A stretch of 64,000 nucleotides of DNA from Bacteroides sp. GTDB lineage: Bacteria; Bacteroidota; Bacteroidia; Bacteroidales; Bacteroidaceae. The translations under genes and the position numbers were made by a program. Shown here in pieces: positions 18,487 through 27,478 of this stretch (the first letter of the stretch is position 1; every line of letters starts with the position of its first letter). The notes below the pieces were generated by a model, which did no database searches, was not told the DNA's origin, and worked only from the letters and a program-made list of their open reading frames with translations. The stretch covers positions 1 through 64,000 of the forward strand of contig JAJQAY010000140.1 of assembly GCA_021203515.1 (NCBI GenBank). Reading direction: 5' to 3'.

Positions 18487-18951
18487 TTACTGACGCGGCT
18501 GCGCAGAATAGTTAATTTTCAATGCATAAGCTTGACGAAGCGCTTCTTTGATATCTGTTACGATACCCATTTTCGTATCTTGGTCCACTTTTAAAGAAAC
18601 TGTCATCTGCGGCTGGTCCTCTTCTTTCATACTGGCACGTTCACCAATAATATAGTCTTGGATTGCAGCAACTTCAGCATAACTGTCATTCAACTGGATA
18701 CGGCTCTCATTACCTAATTTCTTGCGGAATTCAGCAGTAGGCTTTCCTACATAGATAAACGTAACCAAAGACTTCTTTTCAAGTTTTTCCAGCTCAGTAG
18801 CTTGCGGAACCTTAAACTCAACCTTCAATGTTACCTCACGCATAGTTGTTACAATCATGAAGAAGAACAACAAGGTGAAGATAAGGTCAGGCAGAGAAGA
18901 AGTGTTCAACGCCGGCATTTCGCGTTTACCAGTTTTATTAAATTTTCCCAT
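18487..18951 (-). CDS. exbD: ExbD/TolR-family biopolymer transport protein (second ExbD)
   Basis: Single-pass inner-membrane subunit of the proton-driven Exb/Tol motor. The N-terminus is basic (MGKFNKTGKREMPALNTSSL), followed by PDLIFTLLFFFMIVTTMREV, which has the conserved Asp of the ExbD transmembrane helix (SLPD) that carries protons. The periplasmic domain follows. It is 154 residues. Its start overlaps the stop of the preceding exbD gene at 18951. Having two different ExbDs beside one ExbB is common in Bacteroidetes. Confidence 0.92.
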   Translation of the reverse strand: MGKFNKTGKREMPALNTSSLPDLIFTLLFFFMIVTTMREVTLKVEFKVPQATELEKLEKKSLVTFIYVGKPTAEFRKKLGNESRIQLNDSYAEVAAIQDYIIGERASMKEEDQPQMTVSLKVDQDTKMGIVTDIKEALRQAYALKINYSAQPRQ

Positions 18952-19541
18952 TACTTCTTTTCTCCGTACTTTTTAGGTTCTGCCTCAGAAATCTTCTGAG
19001 GATAAATATCACGAATTGCTTTTTGTTGCTCTTCGTTCAAATCCGCATAATTCTTCTGCCACTTTCCCTGAGCCAACTCATCACGCAATTCATTGTATGC
19101 TGCAACTAACTCATTCTGTACAGAGATATACGATTTGTAGGAAGAACCACGGTCGCATCGCAGAGAAATTACATGCTTTTCCGTAACCATCATGTTACCA
19201 AAGAAAGGAATATCTTTCGCATATTTCTCTGGTTTGGCTTCATCATTATACGGATTGGCAATGAATTCTTTCGCTTTTGCACGCAACTGTTCTACACTGA
19301 TATAGTCGTTTCCACACATTAACTGGTCGTTCAAATTCAGGAAGACTTGCAATACGTTGCGTTCCTTCAACTTTACATCATCTTGTTTCTGTTCCTTTTC
19401 AGGAGGTGGCGGCAATCGTCTTGCCAAACCACGGTCAGTATCCATAGACGTTGTAATCAAGAAGAAGATCAACAACAGGAAAGCAATATCCGCCGTAGAA
19501 CTGGAGTTGATATCAGGAACTTTTCTTTTTCCTTTTGCCAT
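18951..19541 (-). CDS. exbD: ExbD/TolR-family biopolymer transport protein (first ExbD)
   Basis: Longer ExbD paralogue of 196 residues. The segment DINSSSTADIAFLLLIFFLI, then TTSMDTD, carries the conserved transmembrane Asp (TAD). The periplasmic part contains a PPPPEK segment and a longer insert than the second copy. The basic N-terminus and single TM helix give an N-in orientation. It partners with the ExbB encoded upstream and with TonB to energise outer-membrane receptors. Its ATG lies 37 nt downstream of the stop of the small membrane protein gene. Confidence 0.92.
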   Translation of the reverse strand: MAKGKRKVPDINSSSTADIAFLLLIFFLITTSMDTDRGLARRLPPPPEKEQKQDDVKLKERNVLQVFLNLNDQLMCGNDYISVEQLRAKAKEFIANPYNDEAKPEKYAKDIPFFGNMMVTEKHVISLRCDRGSSYKSYISVQNELVAAYNELRDELAQGKWQKNYADLNEEQQKAIRDIYPQKISEAEPKKYGEKK

Positions 19542-19577
19542 TGTTAATTACTCTTTTAAGTGAGTTTCCCCACTTGG

Positions 19578-20063
19578 TTATGATAATTTCTTCTTAATAC
19601 TGCTTGCAATGATAGCAAGAATAGTTGCACCAAGCAAGATGTAAATAGTATAAAGGAACATATCAGCAATCTTCAACCAGAACGGTACATTGTCCGTACC
19701 ACTGTAACCCGGAATATTGAGAGGTTCGCCACTACCCATAGCCCAAGCTATGACTACGACAACAGCCAATATAATTACACCGACCAAAGATTTCAACGCC
19801 TTTGCAGGATTATCTTTCAACGCAGTCCCAAACTGGAACAAGAAAGCTGCTACAGTAGCTACTACCGCCAAACCGAATAATCCATACATCAAGTAGAGTA
19901 AGGCCTCTGTTTGAGCAGGTTGCCACATTTCTGAGTCAACGCTCATTAATACTGCATCGCCCTGAGCATCTCCACCGAAGTAGAACAAGCCTAACACTAT
20001 CAGAATGACAGCGAGCATAGCGTACAGTACATAGTATGATACTTTATATGATAACTTAGCCAT
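19578..20063 (-). CDS. Membrane protein of the exbB-exbD operon, function unknown
   Basis: A 161-residue protein with about four TM helices: VSYYVLYAMLAVILIVLGLF at the N-terminus, ALLYLMYGLFGLAVVATVAA, LVGVIILAVVVVIAWAMGSG and MFLYTIYILLGATILAIIAS. I do not recognise a named domain. It lies between exbB (6 nt away) and the first exbD, and the conserved order suggests an accessory part of the Bacteroidetes Exb motor. It is not an ExbB or ExbD paralogue. Confidence 0.75.
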   Translation of the reverse strand: MAKLSYKVSYYVLYAMLAVILIVLGLFYFGGDAQGDAVLMSVDSEMWQPAQTEALLYLMYGLFGLAVVATVAAFLFQFGTALKDNPAKALKSLVGVIILAVVVVIAWAMGSGEPLNIPGYSGTDNVPFWLKIADMFLYTIYILLGATILAIIASSIKKKLS

Positions 20064-20068
20064 CTTAA

Positions 20069-20884
20069 TTATTTTTTGTATTTCAAGTCATATTTGATAA
20101 CCATATCCAACAGAGTGATAGAAGAATCTTCCATTTCGCTGGTCAAAGCTTCAATCTTAGACAGGATATAGTTATAGAATACCTGAAGGATCAAAGCAAC
20201 GATCAAACCGAAGATAGTTGTAATCAAGGCTACTTTCATACCACCTGCTACAACCGTCGGAGAGATATCACCTACTTGTTGGATCTTATCAAATGCCTGC
20301 ACCATACCGATTACAGTACCCAAGAATCCTAATGACGGAGCCATTGCGATAAACAGTGTAACCCAAGAACAGCCTTTTTCCAAGTAACCAGCCTGTACAC
20401 CACCATAAGAAACAACAGACTTTTCTACGACATCAATACCTTGGTCAATTCTCATCAGACCTTGGTAATAGATAGAAGCGATAGGACCTCTTGTGTTACG
20501 TGCGATGTCTTTAGCAGCTTCAACGTCACCTTTTTCCAAAGCAGCTTCGATAGAAGCGATAAACTTCTTAGTATTGATTTCAACCAAACTCAAGTAAATG
20601 ATACGCTCAATACAGAAAGCAAGACCGATAACCAATGCGATAGCAACCAAGCTCATGAAAGACGCAGTACCTTCAATAAATTTAGTTTTGATTTCTTTGT
20701 GAATACCGCCTTCTTCAGCTTCTACAGCAGCAGGAGCAGTAGCTTCATCAGCAGGAGCTGCTTGTGCTGCAGGAACAGCTTGTTCTGTTTGTTCAGCTGC
20801 AGGAGCATCTTGAGCCTGAGCAAGTTGAGTTGAGCCAAATGTTAAGATTCCCATCACAGCAACAATTGCAAATAACTTTTTCAT
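20069..20884 (-). CDS. exbB: MotA/TolQ/ExbB proton-channel family protein
   Basis: The stator-like channel of the TonB-energising motor, 271 residues. It begins with a signal-like hydrophobic segment (MKKLFAIVAVMGILTFG), then an Ala/Pro/Glu/Gln-rich periplasmic stretch, as seen in Bacteroides ExbB proteins. The first core helix is TASFMSLVAIALVIGLAFCI. The conserved MotA/ExbB segments follow: GCSWVTLFIAMAPSLGFLGT then VIGMVQAF, and VVAGGMKVALITTIFGLIVA. It is the first gene of a four-gene operon with a membrane protein and two ExbDs. Confidence 0.93.
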   Translation of the reverse strand: MKKLFAIVAVMGILTFGSTQLAQAQDAPAAEQTEQAVPAAQAAPADEATAPAAVEAEEGGIHKEIKTKFIEGTASFMSLVAIALVIGLAFCIERIIYLSLVEINTKKFIASIEAALEKGDVEAAKDIARNTRGPIASIYYQGLMRIDQGIDVVEKSVVSYGGVQAGYLEKGCSWVTLFIAMAPSLGFLGTVIGMVQAFDKIQQVGDISPTVVAGGMKVALITTIFGLIVALILQVFYNYILSKIEALTSEMEDSSITLLDMVIKYDLKYKK

Positions 20885-20965
20885 TGTGTGTCTAATTTTT
20901 AAGATTAATTAATTAAATTACTTATTATATTTATTTGTTGTTATTCTTTCACTTCAATATCCTGC

Positions 20966-21052
20966 GGAGAGACGGGGATTCGAACCCCGGATACCCTTTA
21001 GGAGTATACACGCTTTCCAGGCGTGCCTCTTCAACCACTCGAGCATCTCTCC
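20966..21052 (-). tRNA. tRNA-Ser (anticodon GGA)
   Basis: On the minus strand the 87-nt sequence folds into a class II tRNA: acceptor GGAGAGA/TCTCTCC, anticodon stem CACGC/GCGTG with loop CTGGAAA (anticodon GGA), a long variable arm, and T-arm CGGGG-TTCGAAT-CCCCG. No CCA is encoded. The long variable arm confirms serine. Confidence 0.95.
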
Positions 21053-21215
21053 AATAGACACCGTCCTCGAAATCGGATGCAAATTACAAAAAAAATGCGA
21101 ACCACAAGCGTTTTCAGCTACAAATGTATTCTTTTTTTTGTTCTTCCACAGTATTCTTCCTGTTTTATCTCGAATAAAATCTCAAAATTAATAAACTTTA
21201 AAATCTTTGAGATGT

Positions 21216-21995
21216 TTATTTGAGCATTCCAAACACTTTTAAGGTGTTTTCAGACGTAATTCGACCTACTTCTTCAGGCTGCATCCCGTATATTTCGGCA
21301 ATCTTTATCAATGTATCTTTTATATTAGCACTCTCATTTCTTTTCCCCCGATTCGGCGCAGGCGTCAAATAAGGAGAGTCTGTTTCCAAGACAATCCGAT
21401 CCAATGGAATATGCGGCAAAACTTCCGGCAAACTCGACTTCTTAAAAGTTACCACCCCATTAATTCCAATAGAGAACCCCGAAAATTCCAATATACGAGA
21501 AGCTTCTTCCTGCGTGCCGGCAAAGCTATGAAAAATACCTTTCAAAGATGTCGATTTATACATCTCCAATATCTTATATATATAGTCGAATGCATCCCGA
21601 CAGTGAATGACAATCGGCAAATTATACTCTAAAGCCCACTCTATCTGCTGCCTGAAAACAAGTCTCTGCTCTTCTAAAAACGTTTTATCCCAATAAAGAT
21701 CCATCCCTATCTCACCGATTGCTACATACTCATTGGGGGCTTCCAAATGCCGGGCTATAATCGCCAGTTCTTTCTTATAATCTCTATTCACAGAAGTGGG
21801 ATGAAGCCCCATCATCGGAAAACAAAAGCCTCTATATTCAGAACAGACATGAAGCATAGGTTTGATAGTAGTACTATCAATGTTAGGCATGAAAATGTGA
21901 GTAACCCCCGCTTCACGTGCACGCTCCATCACTTGGGGTAAATCATTTGAAAACTCTTCTAAAAAAAGATGGGAATGCGAATCAACTAACCTCAT
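21216..21995 (-). CDS. TatD-family metal-dependent hydrolase
   Basis: A 259-residue TIM-barrel hydrolase. Metal ligands are visible: the N-terminal DSHSHL motif, the Glu in IGEIGMDLYWD, HCRDAF, the His in FHSFAGT and the Asp in ETDSPYLTPAP. TatD proteins are Mg-dependent 3'-5' exonucleases and deoxyribonucleases involved in DNA repair and turnover. The gene overlaps the upstream unknown gene by 4 nt, so the two are probably translated together. Confidence 0.93.
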   Translation of the reverse strand: MRLVDSHSHLFLEEFSNDLPQVMERAREAGVTHIFMPNIDSTTIKPMLHVCSEYRGFCFPMMGLHPTSVNRDYKKELAIIARHLEAPNEYVAIGEIGMDLYWDKTFLEEQRLVFRQQIEWALEYNLPIVIHCRDAFDYIYKILEMYKSTSLKGIFHSFAGTQEEASRILEFSGFSIGINGVVTFKKSSLPEVLPHIPLDRIVLETDSPYLTPAPNRGKRNESANIKDTLIKIAEIYGMQPEEVGRITSENTLKVFGMLK

Positions 21996-22705
21996 GTATC
22001 AATCTCTTCTTTTTGTTTTTCACCGGCGCGATAGTAATATATCAATCCGTAATCACGGCATAAATCCAATCGACGTTCATTCGGAAGAACATCTTCAAAT
22101 TTTTCTTCAACTTGATTCCATATATCTAAGATAAGGGCATCAGCCTCAGCACGCATGGAAGAAAGAGTTTCCAAGCTGCGCGCTGTCAAAGTTTGCAAAT
22201 TCTTTTGATTTTCATAACTTTCCATGAAAATATCATAATGCACTCTTACTTTAGCAATAGTAGGATTATAAATAGGTATCCCACCCTGAGAAATACGCTT
22301 ATTCTCTCCGGCAATAATTTTCCTTCCCCACTCTGCCAATGCTAATTCTGACGATAAATCCGGTACATTATTATTATGCGTATCCAATCCATAATATTCT
22401 TTATGCGAGACACGTACTTCTGAACGAATCACAGACAAATTCAGCACTTGAATAAAGTGTGAGATATAAAGACGAGCAGTTTTCACATTAGCCTGATGCT
22501 TACGACCAGCCTTTGACTGGCGAGTAAAGCATTCCGCATAATACGATTGCGCAGCTTCAAATTTCATTAAAAAATTCCGGGCATCCGTCAGAGTCTTTAA
22601 AGATACAGCCAAATCGTACACATTATATATATCGCCCTTCACAACAATGGCTTTCAACGCACGTATTCTCGCTTGATCTGTATTTGGTAATCTTCTATAA
22701 GGCAT
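21992..22705 (-). CDS. Conserved hypothetical protein, function unknown
   Basis: A soluble, helix-rich 237-residue protein with no signal peptide or TM helix and no motif I recognise. The N-terminus is basic (MPYRRLPNTDQARIRALKAI). Charged helices follow with repeated Ala, Glu, Arg and Tyr. Its stop overlaps the tatD start by ATGA, and it follows the polyprenyl synthase gene by 22 nt on the same strand, so it belongs to that operon. No function is proposed. Confidence 0.7.
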   Translation of the reverse strand: MPYRRLPNTDQARIRALKAIVVKGDIYNVYDLAVSLKTLTDARNFLMKFEAAQSYYAECFTRQSKAGRKHQANVKTARLYISHFIQVLNLSVIRSEVRVSHKEYYGLDTHNNNVPDLSSELALAEWGRKIIAGENKRISQGGIPIYNPTIAKVRVHYDIFMESYENQKNLQTLTARSLETLSSMRAEADALILDIWNQVEEKFEDVLPNERRLDLCRDYGLIYYYRAGEKQKEEIDT

Positions 22706-22727
22706 TTTCCAATGGATTAATATTTAA

Positions 22728-23702
22728 TTACACTTCGCGATACATCAAAGCTTTCATCAACTTTTCAAGTTCGTTTTTATTCTCATCCGCCACTTTTATA
22801 GCAGCCAGACATTCCATTGCTTGGGTACTATATTCCATCATTTTATTCTCGCAAAGTTCCTTGACACCTATTTGGTTATACAAATCCGTTACGGATTCTA
22901 TTTTTTCTACCGGATTAAAGTCGGTAGCTTCTATCCAATAATTCAACTGGCGCAACTGTTCCTTATTAGCATGTTCCAATGCCTTTATCAGCATGTACGT
23001 CTTTTTATTGCAAAGGATATCTCCACCAATGTTTTTTCCGAAAACGGTGGCATCTCCATATACGTCCAGCAGATCGTCTTTCAACTGAAAAGCAACTCCA
23101 ATATTCACTCCGAAATTATACAAATATTCCACATCATCCCGAGAAGCGCCACCCAGCAATGCACCAATTTTCAGACTTGCAGCCAATAAAACGGATGTTT
23201 TCAAACGTATCATTTCCAAATACTCCTCTTCCTTCACATCATTCCTTTGTTCGAACTCCATATCCATCTGCTGACCTTCGCAAATTTCCAATGCAGTCAG
23301 ACTGAACAAATCCATGACCTCTTTTAAATGCTCCACCGAGCACTGTGCCATGAACTGATAAGCCAGAACCAACATAGCATCACCGGAAAGGATTACCGTA
23401 TTATCGTTCCAAACCTTATGCACGGTTTCTTTCCCACGACGACGTTCGGCACGATCCATCAAATCGTCATGTAGCAATGTATAATTGTGATACACCTCAA
23501 TGCCCGTTGCCGGTGCTAAGACATGAATGACATCTTCCTTATAAAGATTATAGGCCATCAACATCAACACCGGACGAATTCTTTTTCCACCCATCGACAA
23601 TACATAGGTGACAGGATCATACAAGCCTTTCGGAGTACGAAGGAATTGTAAATTTGTAATATGAGAGTTTATCTTTTCAAGAAGTTGAGAAGCTGTAAAC
23701 AT
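22728..23702 (-). CDS. Polyprenyl (trans-prenyl) diphosphate synthase
   Basis: Chain elongation of isoprenyl diphosphates, probably for menaquinone side chains or bactoprenol precursors. The 324-residue protein has both Asp-rich Mg-binding motifs: the first in LLHDDLMDRAERRRG and the second in FQLKDDLLDVYGD. The KRIRP motif (GGKRIRPVLMLMAY) that binds IPP pyrophosphate is also present. Chain length cannot be read safely; residues before the first motif (NYTLLHDD) suggest a chain longer than farnesyl. It heads an operon with the unknown protein and TatD. Confidence 0.92.
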   Translation of the reverse strand: MFTASQLLEKINSHITNLQFLRTPKGLYDPVTYVLSMGGKRIRPVLMLMAYNLYKEDVIHVLAPATGIEVYHNYTLLHDDLMDRAERRRGKETVHKVWNDNTVILSGDAMLVLAYQFMAQCSVEHLKEVMDLFSLTALEICEGQQMDMEFEQRNDVKEEEYLEMIRLKTSVLLAASLKIGALLGGASRDDVEYLYNFGVNIGVAFQLKDDLLDVYGDATVFGKNIGGDILCNKKTYMLIKALEHANKEQLRQLNYWIEATDFNPVEKIESVTDLYNQIGVKELCENKMMEYSTQAMECLAAIKVADENKNELEKLMKALMYREV

Positions 23703-23785
23703 AAGTGTTTGAGTTTAGAAATAGATAGTAGGGAGGAATAAAAAAGGCTGCTTTTTAGCAGCCTCCTTATGCTATAAATATTTTA

Positions 23786-24472
23786 TTACTGCAATCGGAA
23801 CATAACGGGCACCGTGTACTTAACACGTACAGCTTTACCGCGTTGCATACCCGGTTTCCATTTCGGCATCGTGCTAATCACACGAATAGCTTCCTTATCC
23901 AAATATGGGTCAACACCTCTCAGAACTTTAACATCTACGATACTACCGTCTCTGTTAACAACGAACTGCACAGTCACACGACCCTGAGTTCCATTTTCCT
24001 GAGCGATAGTCGGATATTTGATATTCTTGCTCAAATACTGCATCAAACCTGCCATACCACCATTCGGGAATTCCGGCATTTGTTCTACCACCTCAAAAAT
24101 GGTTTGTTCTTCCGGTTCTTCCTCTTCTACTTGTACTGGAACATACTTGATTTCTACAGCCTGATTAGTTTCTTCAGAGGTAGCAATAGTAGTTTCTTCC
24201 ACATCAGCATCATCATCTACGATAGTCAGGGTTTCTGCAATCGAAGGAGCTTCAGGAGGGGGAGGAGCCACCTGTTCAGGTTGTTCTGTAATAGGAATAA
24301 TCTCCTCTTCAAATACAAGGTCGGTAATAGCTTGACTCATATCAATCTTGATATCACGTTTCGTCCACTCAAACGCAATGAACATGAACGCGAGCACAAT
24401 CACATAACCGACGAGCATCCAAGTTGACTTTTTGTTCTCCAAGTCTGCTTTAGGCGTTTTTTTAATTTCCAT
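23786..24472 (-). CDS. tonB: TonB energy transducer
   Basis: Links the Exb motor to outer-membrane receptors. The 228-residue protein has an N-terminal TM helix (MLVGYVIVLAFMFIAFEW) and a periplasmic linker rich in Glu, Pro, Val and Ile (EQVAPPPPEAPSIAE). The C-terminal TonB domain has the typical PEFPNGGMAGLMQYLSKNIK then YPTIAQENGTQGRVTVQFVV and ends VKYTVPVMFRLQ. It is on the same strand as the exb genes and about 3 kb upstream of them, so one functional system is likely even though the polyprenyl and tatD genes lie between. Confidence 0.95.
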   Translation of the reverse strand: MEIKKTPKADLENKKSTWMLVGYVIVLAFMFIAFEWTKRDIKIDMSQAITDLVFEEEIIPITEQPEQVAPPPPEAPSIAETLTIVDDDADVEETTIATSEETNQAVEIKYVPVQVEEEEPEEQTIFEVVEQMPEFPNGGMAGLMQYLSKNIKYPTIAQENGTQGRVTVQFVVNRDGSIVDVKVLRGVDPYLDKEAIRVISTMPKWKPGMQRGKAVRVKYTVPVMFRLQ

Positions 24473-24652
24473 AATTTATAATATTATTTTAGTGTTTCTC
24501 ATTTGGGGCAAATATAGCACTTTTCCCATGATTGTTTGAGTTTAGCTGCTTTTTTTTACACAATAAGAGCCGCATTTTCGTTTTTTTTAATTCTTCAAAA
24601 GCATCCTTCGGCTTTTGTGCCACAAATGTAACGAGATATTTTAAAAATACCG

Positions 24653-24660
24653 TATCTTTG
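24653..24660 (+). promoter_or_regulatory. Bacteroides -7 box upstream of cmk
   Basis: TATCTTTG, 82 nt before the cmk ATG at 24742. It is the best promoter candidate in the divergent tonB-cmk intergenic region; the -33 box is not clear. Confidence 0.45.
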
Positions 24661-24741
24661 GCAAGAATTTTAGATGAAATATTCAAAAAATCCTTTTAAG
24701 AGAGAATGTTTCTATATAATTATGATATAAAATCATTTCAT

Positions 24742-25431
24742 ATGAAGAAGATAACAATAGCAATCGACGGTTTTTCCTCTTGTGGAAAAAGTACTATGGC
24801 CAAAGACCTCGCCCGTGAAATAGGATACATATATATAGATAGTGGTGCCATGTATCGTGCCGTAACATTATATAGTATAGAAAACGGTATATTCAAAGAC
24901 GAGCATATCGATACAGATAAATTGAGAAACGAAATCAAAGACATTCATATTTCATTTCAGCTAAATCCAGAGACCGGACGTCCGGACACTTATCTGAACG
25001 GAATCAATGCGGAGAACAAAATCCGCACAATGGAAGTATCCTCACGGGTCAGCCCCATTGCCACCCTGGATTTTGTGCGGGAGGCCATGGTAGCCCAACA
25101 ACAAGCAATGGGTAAAGCCAAAGGAATCGTGATGGACGGACGCGACATTGGTACCACCGTCTTTCCGGATGCCGAACTGAAGATATTCGTAACCGCTTCT
25201 CCTGAAATTCGCGCACAACGCCGATATGATGAATTGAAGGCAAAAGGCCAAGAAGCCAGCTTTGATGAGATACTGGAGAATGTGAAGCAACGGGATTATA
25301 TAGACCAAAACCGGGAAGTAAGCCCGCTTCGTAAAGCTGACGACGCACTATTGCTGGATAACAGCTACATGACAATTTCACAACAAAAAGAGTGGTTATC
25401 AGAGCAATTCAATAAAGTATGTAAAGCATAA
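24742..25431 (+). CDS. cmk: Cytidylate kinase
   Basis: Phosphorylates CMP and dCMP. The start at 24742 ([18 protein letters not shown]) puts the P-loop GFSSCGKST at residues 9-17 as in the family; the in-frame ATG at 24706 adds only 12 unrelated residues. The conserved [30 protein letters not shown] and the lid region [20 protein letters not shown], then QRDYIDQNR, are present. It is 229 residues. The ispH gene follows after 13 nt, and the two genes are neighbours in many Bacteroidetes. Confidence 0.96.
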   Translation: MKKITIAIDGFSSCGKSTMAKDLAREIGYIYIDSGAMYRAVTLYSIENGIFKDEHIDTDKLRNEIKDIHISFQLNPETGRPDTYLNGINAENKIRTMEVSSRVSPIATLDFVREAMVAQQQAMGKAKGIVMDGRDIGTTVFPDAELKIFVTASPEIRAQRRYDELKAKGQEASFDEILENVKQRDYIDQNREVSPLRKADDALLLDNSYMTISQQKEWLSEQFNKVCKA

Positions 25432-25444
25432 ATATAGAAAAGAT

Positions 25445-26308
25445 ATGGCTAAAGTCGAGATTGATGAAGGTTCCGGCTTCTGCTTCGGAGTAGTCACTGC
25501 AATCAACAAAGCTGAAGAAGAATTGGCTAAAGGTGGTACATTGTATTGCCTAGGCGATATCGTACACAACAGTCGCGAAGTGGAACGATTGAAAGACATG
25601 GGTCCCATCACCATTAACCACGAAGAGTTCAACAACCTGCATAATGCCAAAGTTTTATTGCGAGCACATGGCGAGCCACCCGAAACATACGCCATTGCCC
25701 GCCGGAATAACATCGAAATCATCGATGCAACCTGTCCGGTGGTGCTCCGTCTGCAAAAGAAAATCAAACAAGAATATACCCAAGGACGTAATGAGGAGAA
25801 ACAAATCGTCATTTACGGCAAGAACGGTCATGCGGAAGTGTTGGGTCTGGTAGGACAAACCACCGGAAAAGCGATTGTCATCGAGAAGTTGGAAGAAGTC
25901 AAGCTGCTGGATTTCAGTAAAAGTATCCGCCTTTATTCGCAGACCACCAAGTCATTGGATGAGTTTCAGAAAATAGTGGAATACATCAAAGAACATATAT
26001 CTCCGGAAGTCACTTTTGAATACTATGACACCATTTGCCGGCAAGTAGCCAACCGCATACCAAACATCCGGAAGTTTGCAGCTTCCCATGACCTTATTTT
26101 CTTTGTCAGTGGCAAAAAAAGTTCTAATGGAAAGATATTATTCAGCGAATGCAAGAAAATAAATTCTAACTCACATTTGATTGACAGCGCGGCAGAAATT
26201 GACAACCAATTACTTATCGGTGCAAGTTCTATCGGCATATGTGGTGCAACATCCACTCCCAAATGGTTAATGGAAGAAATATCCGAAGCCATTAAATCGC
26301 GAATTTAA
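25445..26308 (+). CDS. ispH: 4-hydroxy-3-methylbut-2-enyl diphosphate reductase
   Basis: Last enzyme of the MEP isoprenoid pathway; it produces IPP and DMAPP with a [4Fe-4S] cluster. The three cluster Cys are visible: in GFCFGVVTAI near residue 14, DATCPVV near residue 97, and GICGATSTP near the C-terminus. The substrate-binding His motifs IVHNSREV and RAHGEPPE and the TQTT-like SQTTKS are present. It is 287 residues, a usual length. The product feeds the polyprenyl synthase encoded about 2 kb away on the other strand. Confidence 0.96.
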   Translation: MAKVEIDEGSGFCFGVVTAINKAEEELAKGGTLYCLGDIVHNSREVERLKDMGPITINHEEFNNLHNAKVLLRAHGEPPETYAIARRNNIEIIDATCPVVLRLQKKIKQEYTQGRNEEKQIVIYGKNGHAEVLGLVGQTTGKAIVIEKLEEVKLLDFSKSIRLYSQTTKSLDEFQKIVEYIKEHISPEVTFEYYDTICRQVANRIPNIRKFAASHDLIFFVSGKKSSNGKILFSECKKINSNSHLIDSAAEIDNQLLIGASSIGICGATSTPKWLMEEISEAIKSRI

Positions 26309-26376
26309 GGACAACTCGTCACACGATTGGAACATCAAATTAACGTAATTTATTAGTCACACCCTCAGCTTTTTGT

Positions 26377-26384
26377 TATCTTTG
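26377..26384 (+). promoter_or_regulatory. Bacteroides -7 box for pfkA
   Basis: TATCTTTG, 34 nt before the pfkA ATG. TTAG at 26353-26356 lies at the right distance for a weak -33 box. Confidence 0.45.
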
Positions 26385-26417
26385 CGGCGATTATTAACGC
26401 AAAACAAAAAGATTGTT

Positions 26418-27398
26418 ATGGGATCAGTTAAGTGTATCGGTATTTTGACATCGGGCGGTGACGCCCCCGGAATGAACGCGGCTATTCGTGCCGTTACCCG
26501 TTCAGCCATTTACAACGGACTTCAGGTAAAGGGTATATATAGAGGTTACAAAGGCTTAGTGACCGGTGAAATCAAAGAATTCAAGAGCCAAAATGTAAGT
26601 AACATAATCCAATTGGGCGGTACAATTCTGAAAACAGCACGTTGTAAGGAGTTCACTACTCCCGAAGGACGTCAGATAGCCTACGACAACATGAAGAGAG
26701 AAGGCATCGACGCGCTGGTAATCATCGGTGGTGACGGTTCCTTGACTGGTGCACGTATCTTTGCACAAGAGTTCGATGTTCCTTGCATCGGATTACCGGG
26801 TACGATTGATAACGACCTTTACGGAACAGACACTACCATCGGTTACGACACCGCTTTAAATACTATTCTGGATGCAGTCGACAAAATCCGCGATACGGCA
26901 ACCTCCCACGAACGCCTGTTCTTCGTCGAAGTAATGGGACGTGATGCCGGCTTCCTTGCCTTGAACGGTGCTATCGCTTCCGGAGCAGAAGCTGCAATCA
27001 TTCCGGAATTCAGCATGGAAGTAGACCAATTGGAAGAATTTATCAAGAGCGGTTTCCGTAAATCAAAAAACAGTAGCATCGTCCTCGTTGCCGAGAGTGA
27101 ACTGACCGGTGGCGCTATGCATTATGCCGAACGTGTAAAGAACGAATATCCTCAATATGACGTGCGCATTACAATCCTCGGACACTTGCAACGTGGCGGT
27201 AGTCCTACGGCACACGACCGTATCCTTGCCAGTCGCATGGGTGCAGCCGCGATCGACGCGATTATGGAAGGACAGCGTAACGTCATGATTGGTATAGAGC
27301 ACGATGAAGTGGTCTATGTTCCATTCACAAAAGCTATCAAGAACGACAAGCCTATCAAGAAAGACTTGGTAAATGTACTGAGAGAGCTTTCTATCTAA
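26418..27398 (+). CDS. pfkA: ATP-dependent 6-phosphofructokinase
   Basis: Phosphorylates fructose 6-phosphate to fructose 1,6-bisphosphate. The 326-residue protein shows the ATP site [16 protein letters not shown] with Gly-Gly-Asp, the catalytic [20 protein letters not shown] with the TIDND motif, the substrate site [12 protein letters not shown], and [20 protein letters not shown]. The GGDGS motif with Gly at the residue after Asp supports ATP rather than pyrophosphate use. The start at 26418 is preferred over an in-frame upstream codon because it gives the normal N-terminus. A -7 box TATCTTTG lies at 26377-26384. Confidence 0.96.
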   Translation: MGSVKCIGILTSGGDAPGMNAAIRAVTRSAIYNGLQVKGIYRGYKGLVTGEIKEFKSQNVSNIIQLGGTILKTARCKEFTTPEGRQIAYDNMKREGIDALVIIGGDGSLTGARIFAQEFDVPCIGLPGTIDNDLYGTDTTIGYDTALNTILDAVDKIRDTATSHERLFFVEVMGRDAGFLALNGAIASGAEAAIIPEFSMEVDQLEEFIKSGFRKSKNSSIVLVAESELTGGAMHYAERVKNEYPQYDVRITILGHLQRGGSPTAHDRILASRMGAAAIDAIMEGQRNVMIGIEHDEVVYVPFTKAIKNDKPIKKDLVNVLRELSI

Positions 27399-27415
27399 AT
27401 AGAACTTACATATTT

Positions 27416-27463
27416 CACCACAAATTATGCAGATTTCTTATAAAGTCTACATAGTTTGTGGTG
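27416..27463. terminator. Inverted repeat/terminator between pfkA and the SDR gene
   Basis: CACCACAAA (27416-27424) pairs with TTTGTGGTG (27455-27463), with partial inner pairing of GCAGATTT and AAGTCTAC. It lies between two convergent genes and resembles the CACCACAGATTA palindrome at 3658. Confidence 0.6.
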
Positions 27464-27478
27464 ATATTGTGCTTTATC

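Noticed and set aside
24489..24686. 65-codon minus-strand frame between tonB and cmk
   Set aside because: Low-complexity Lys/Leu-rich translation without motif, and it overlaps the probable cmk promoter at 24653.
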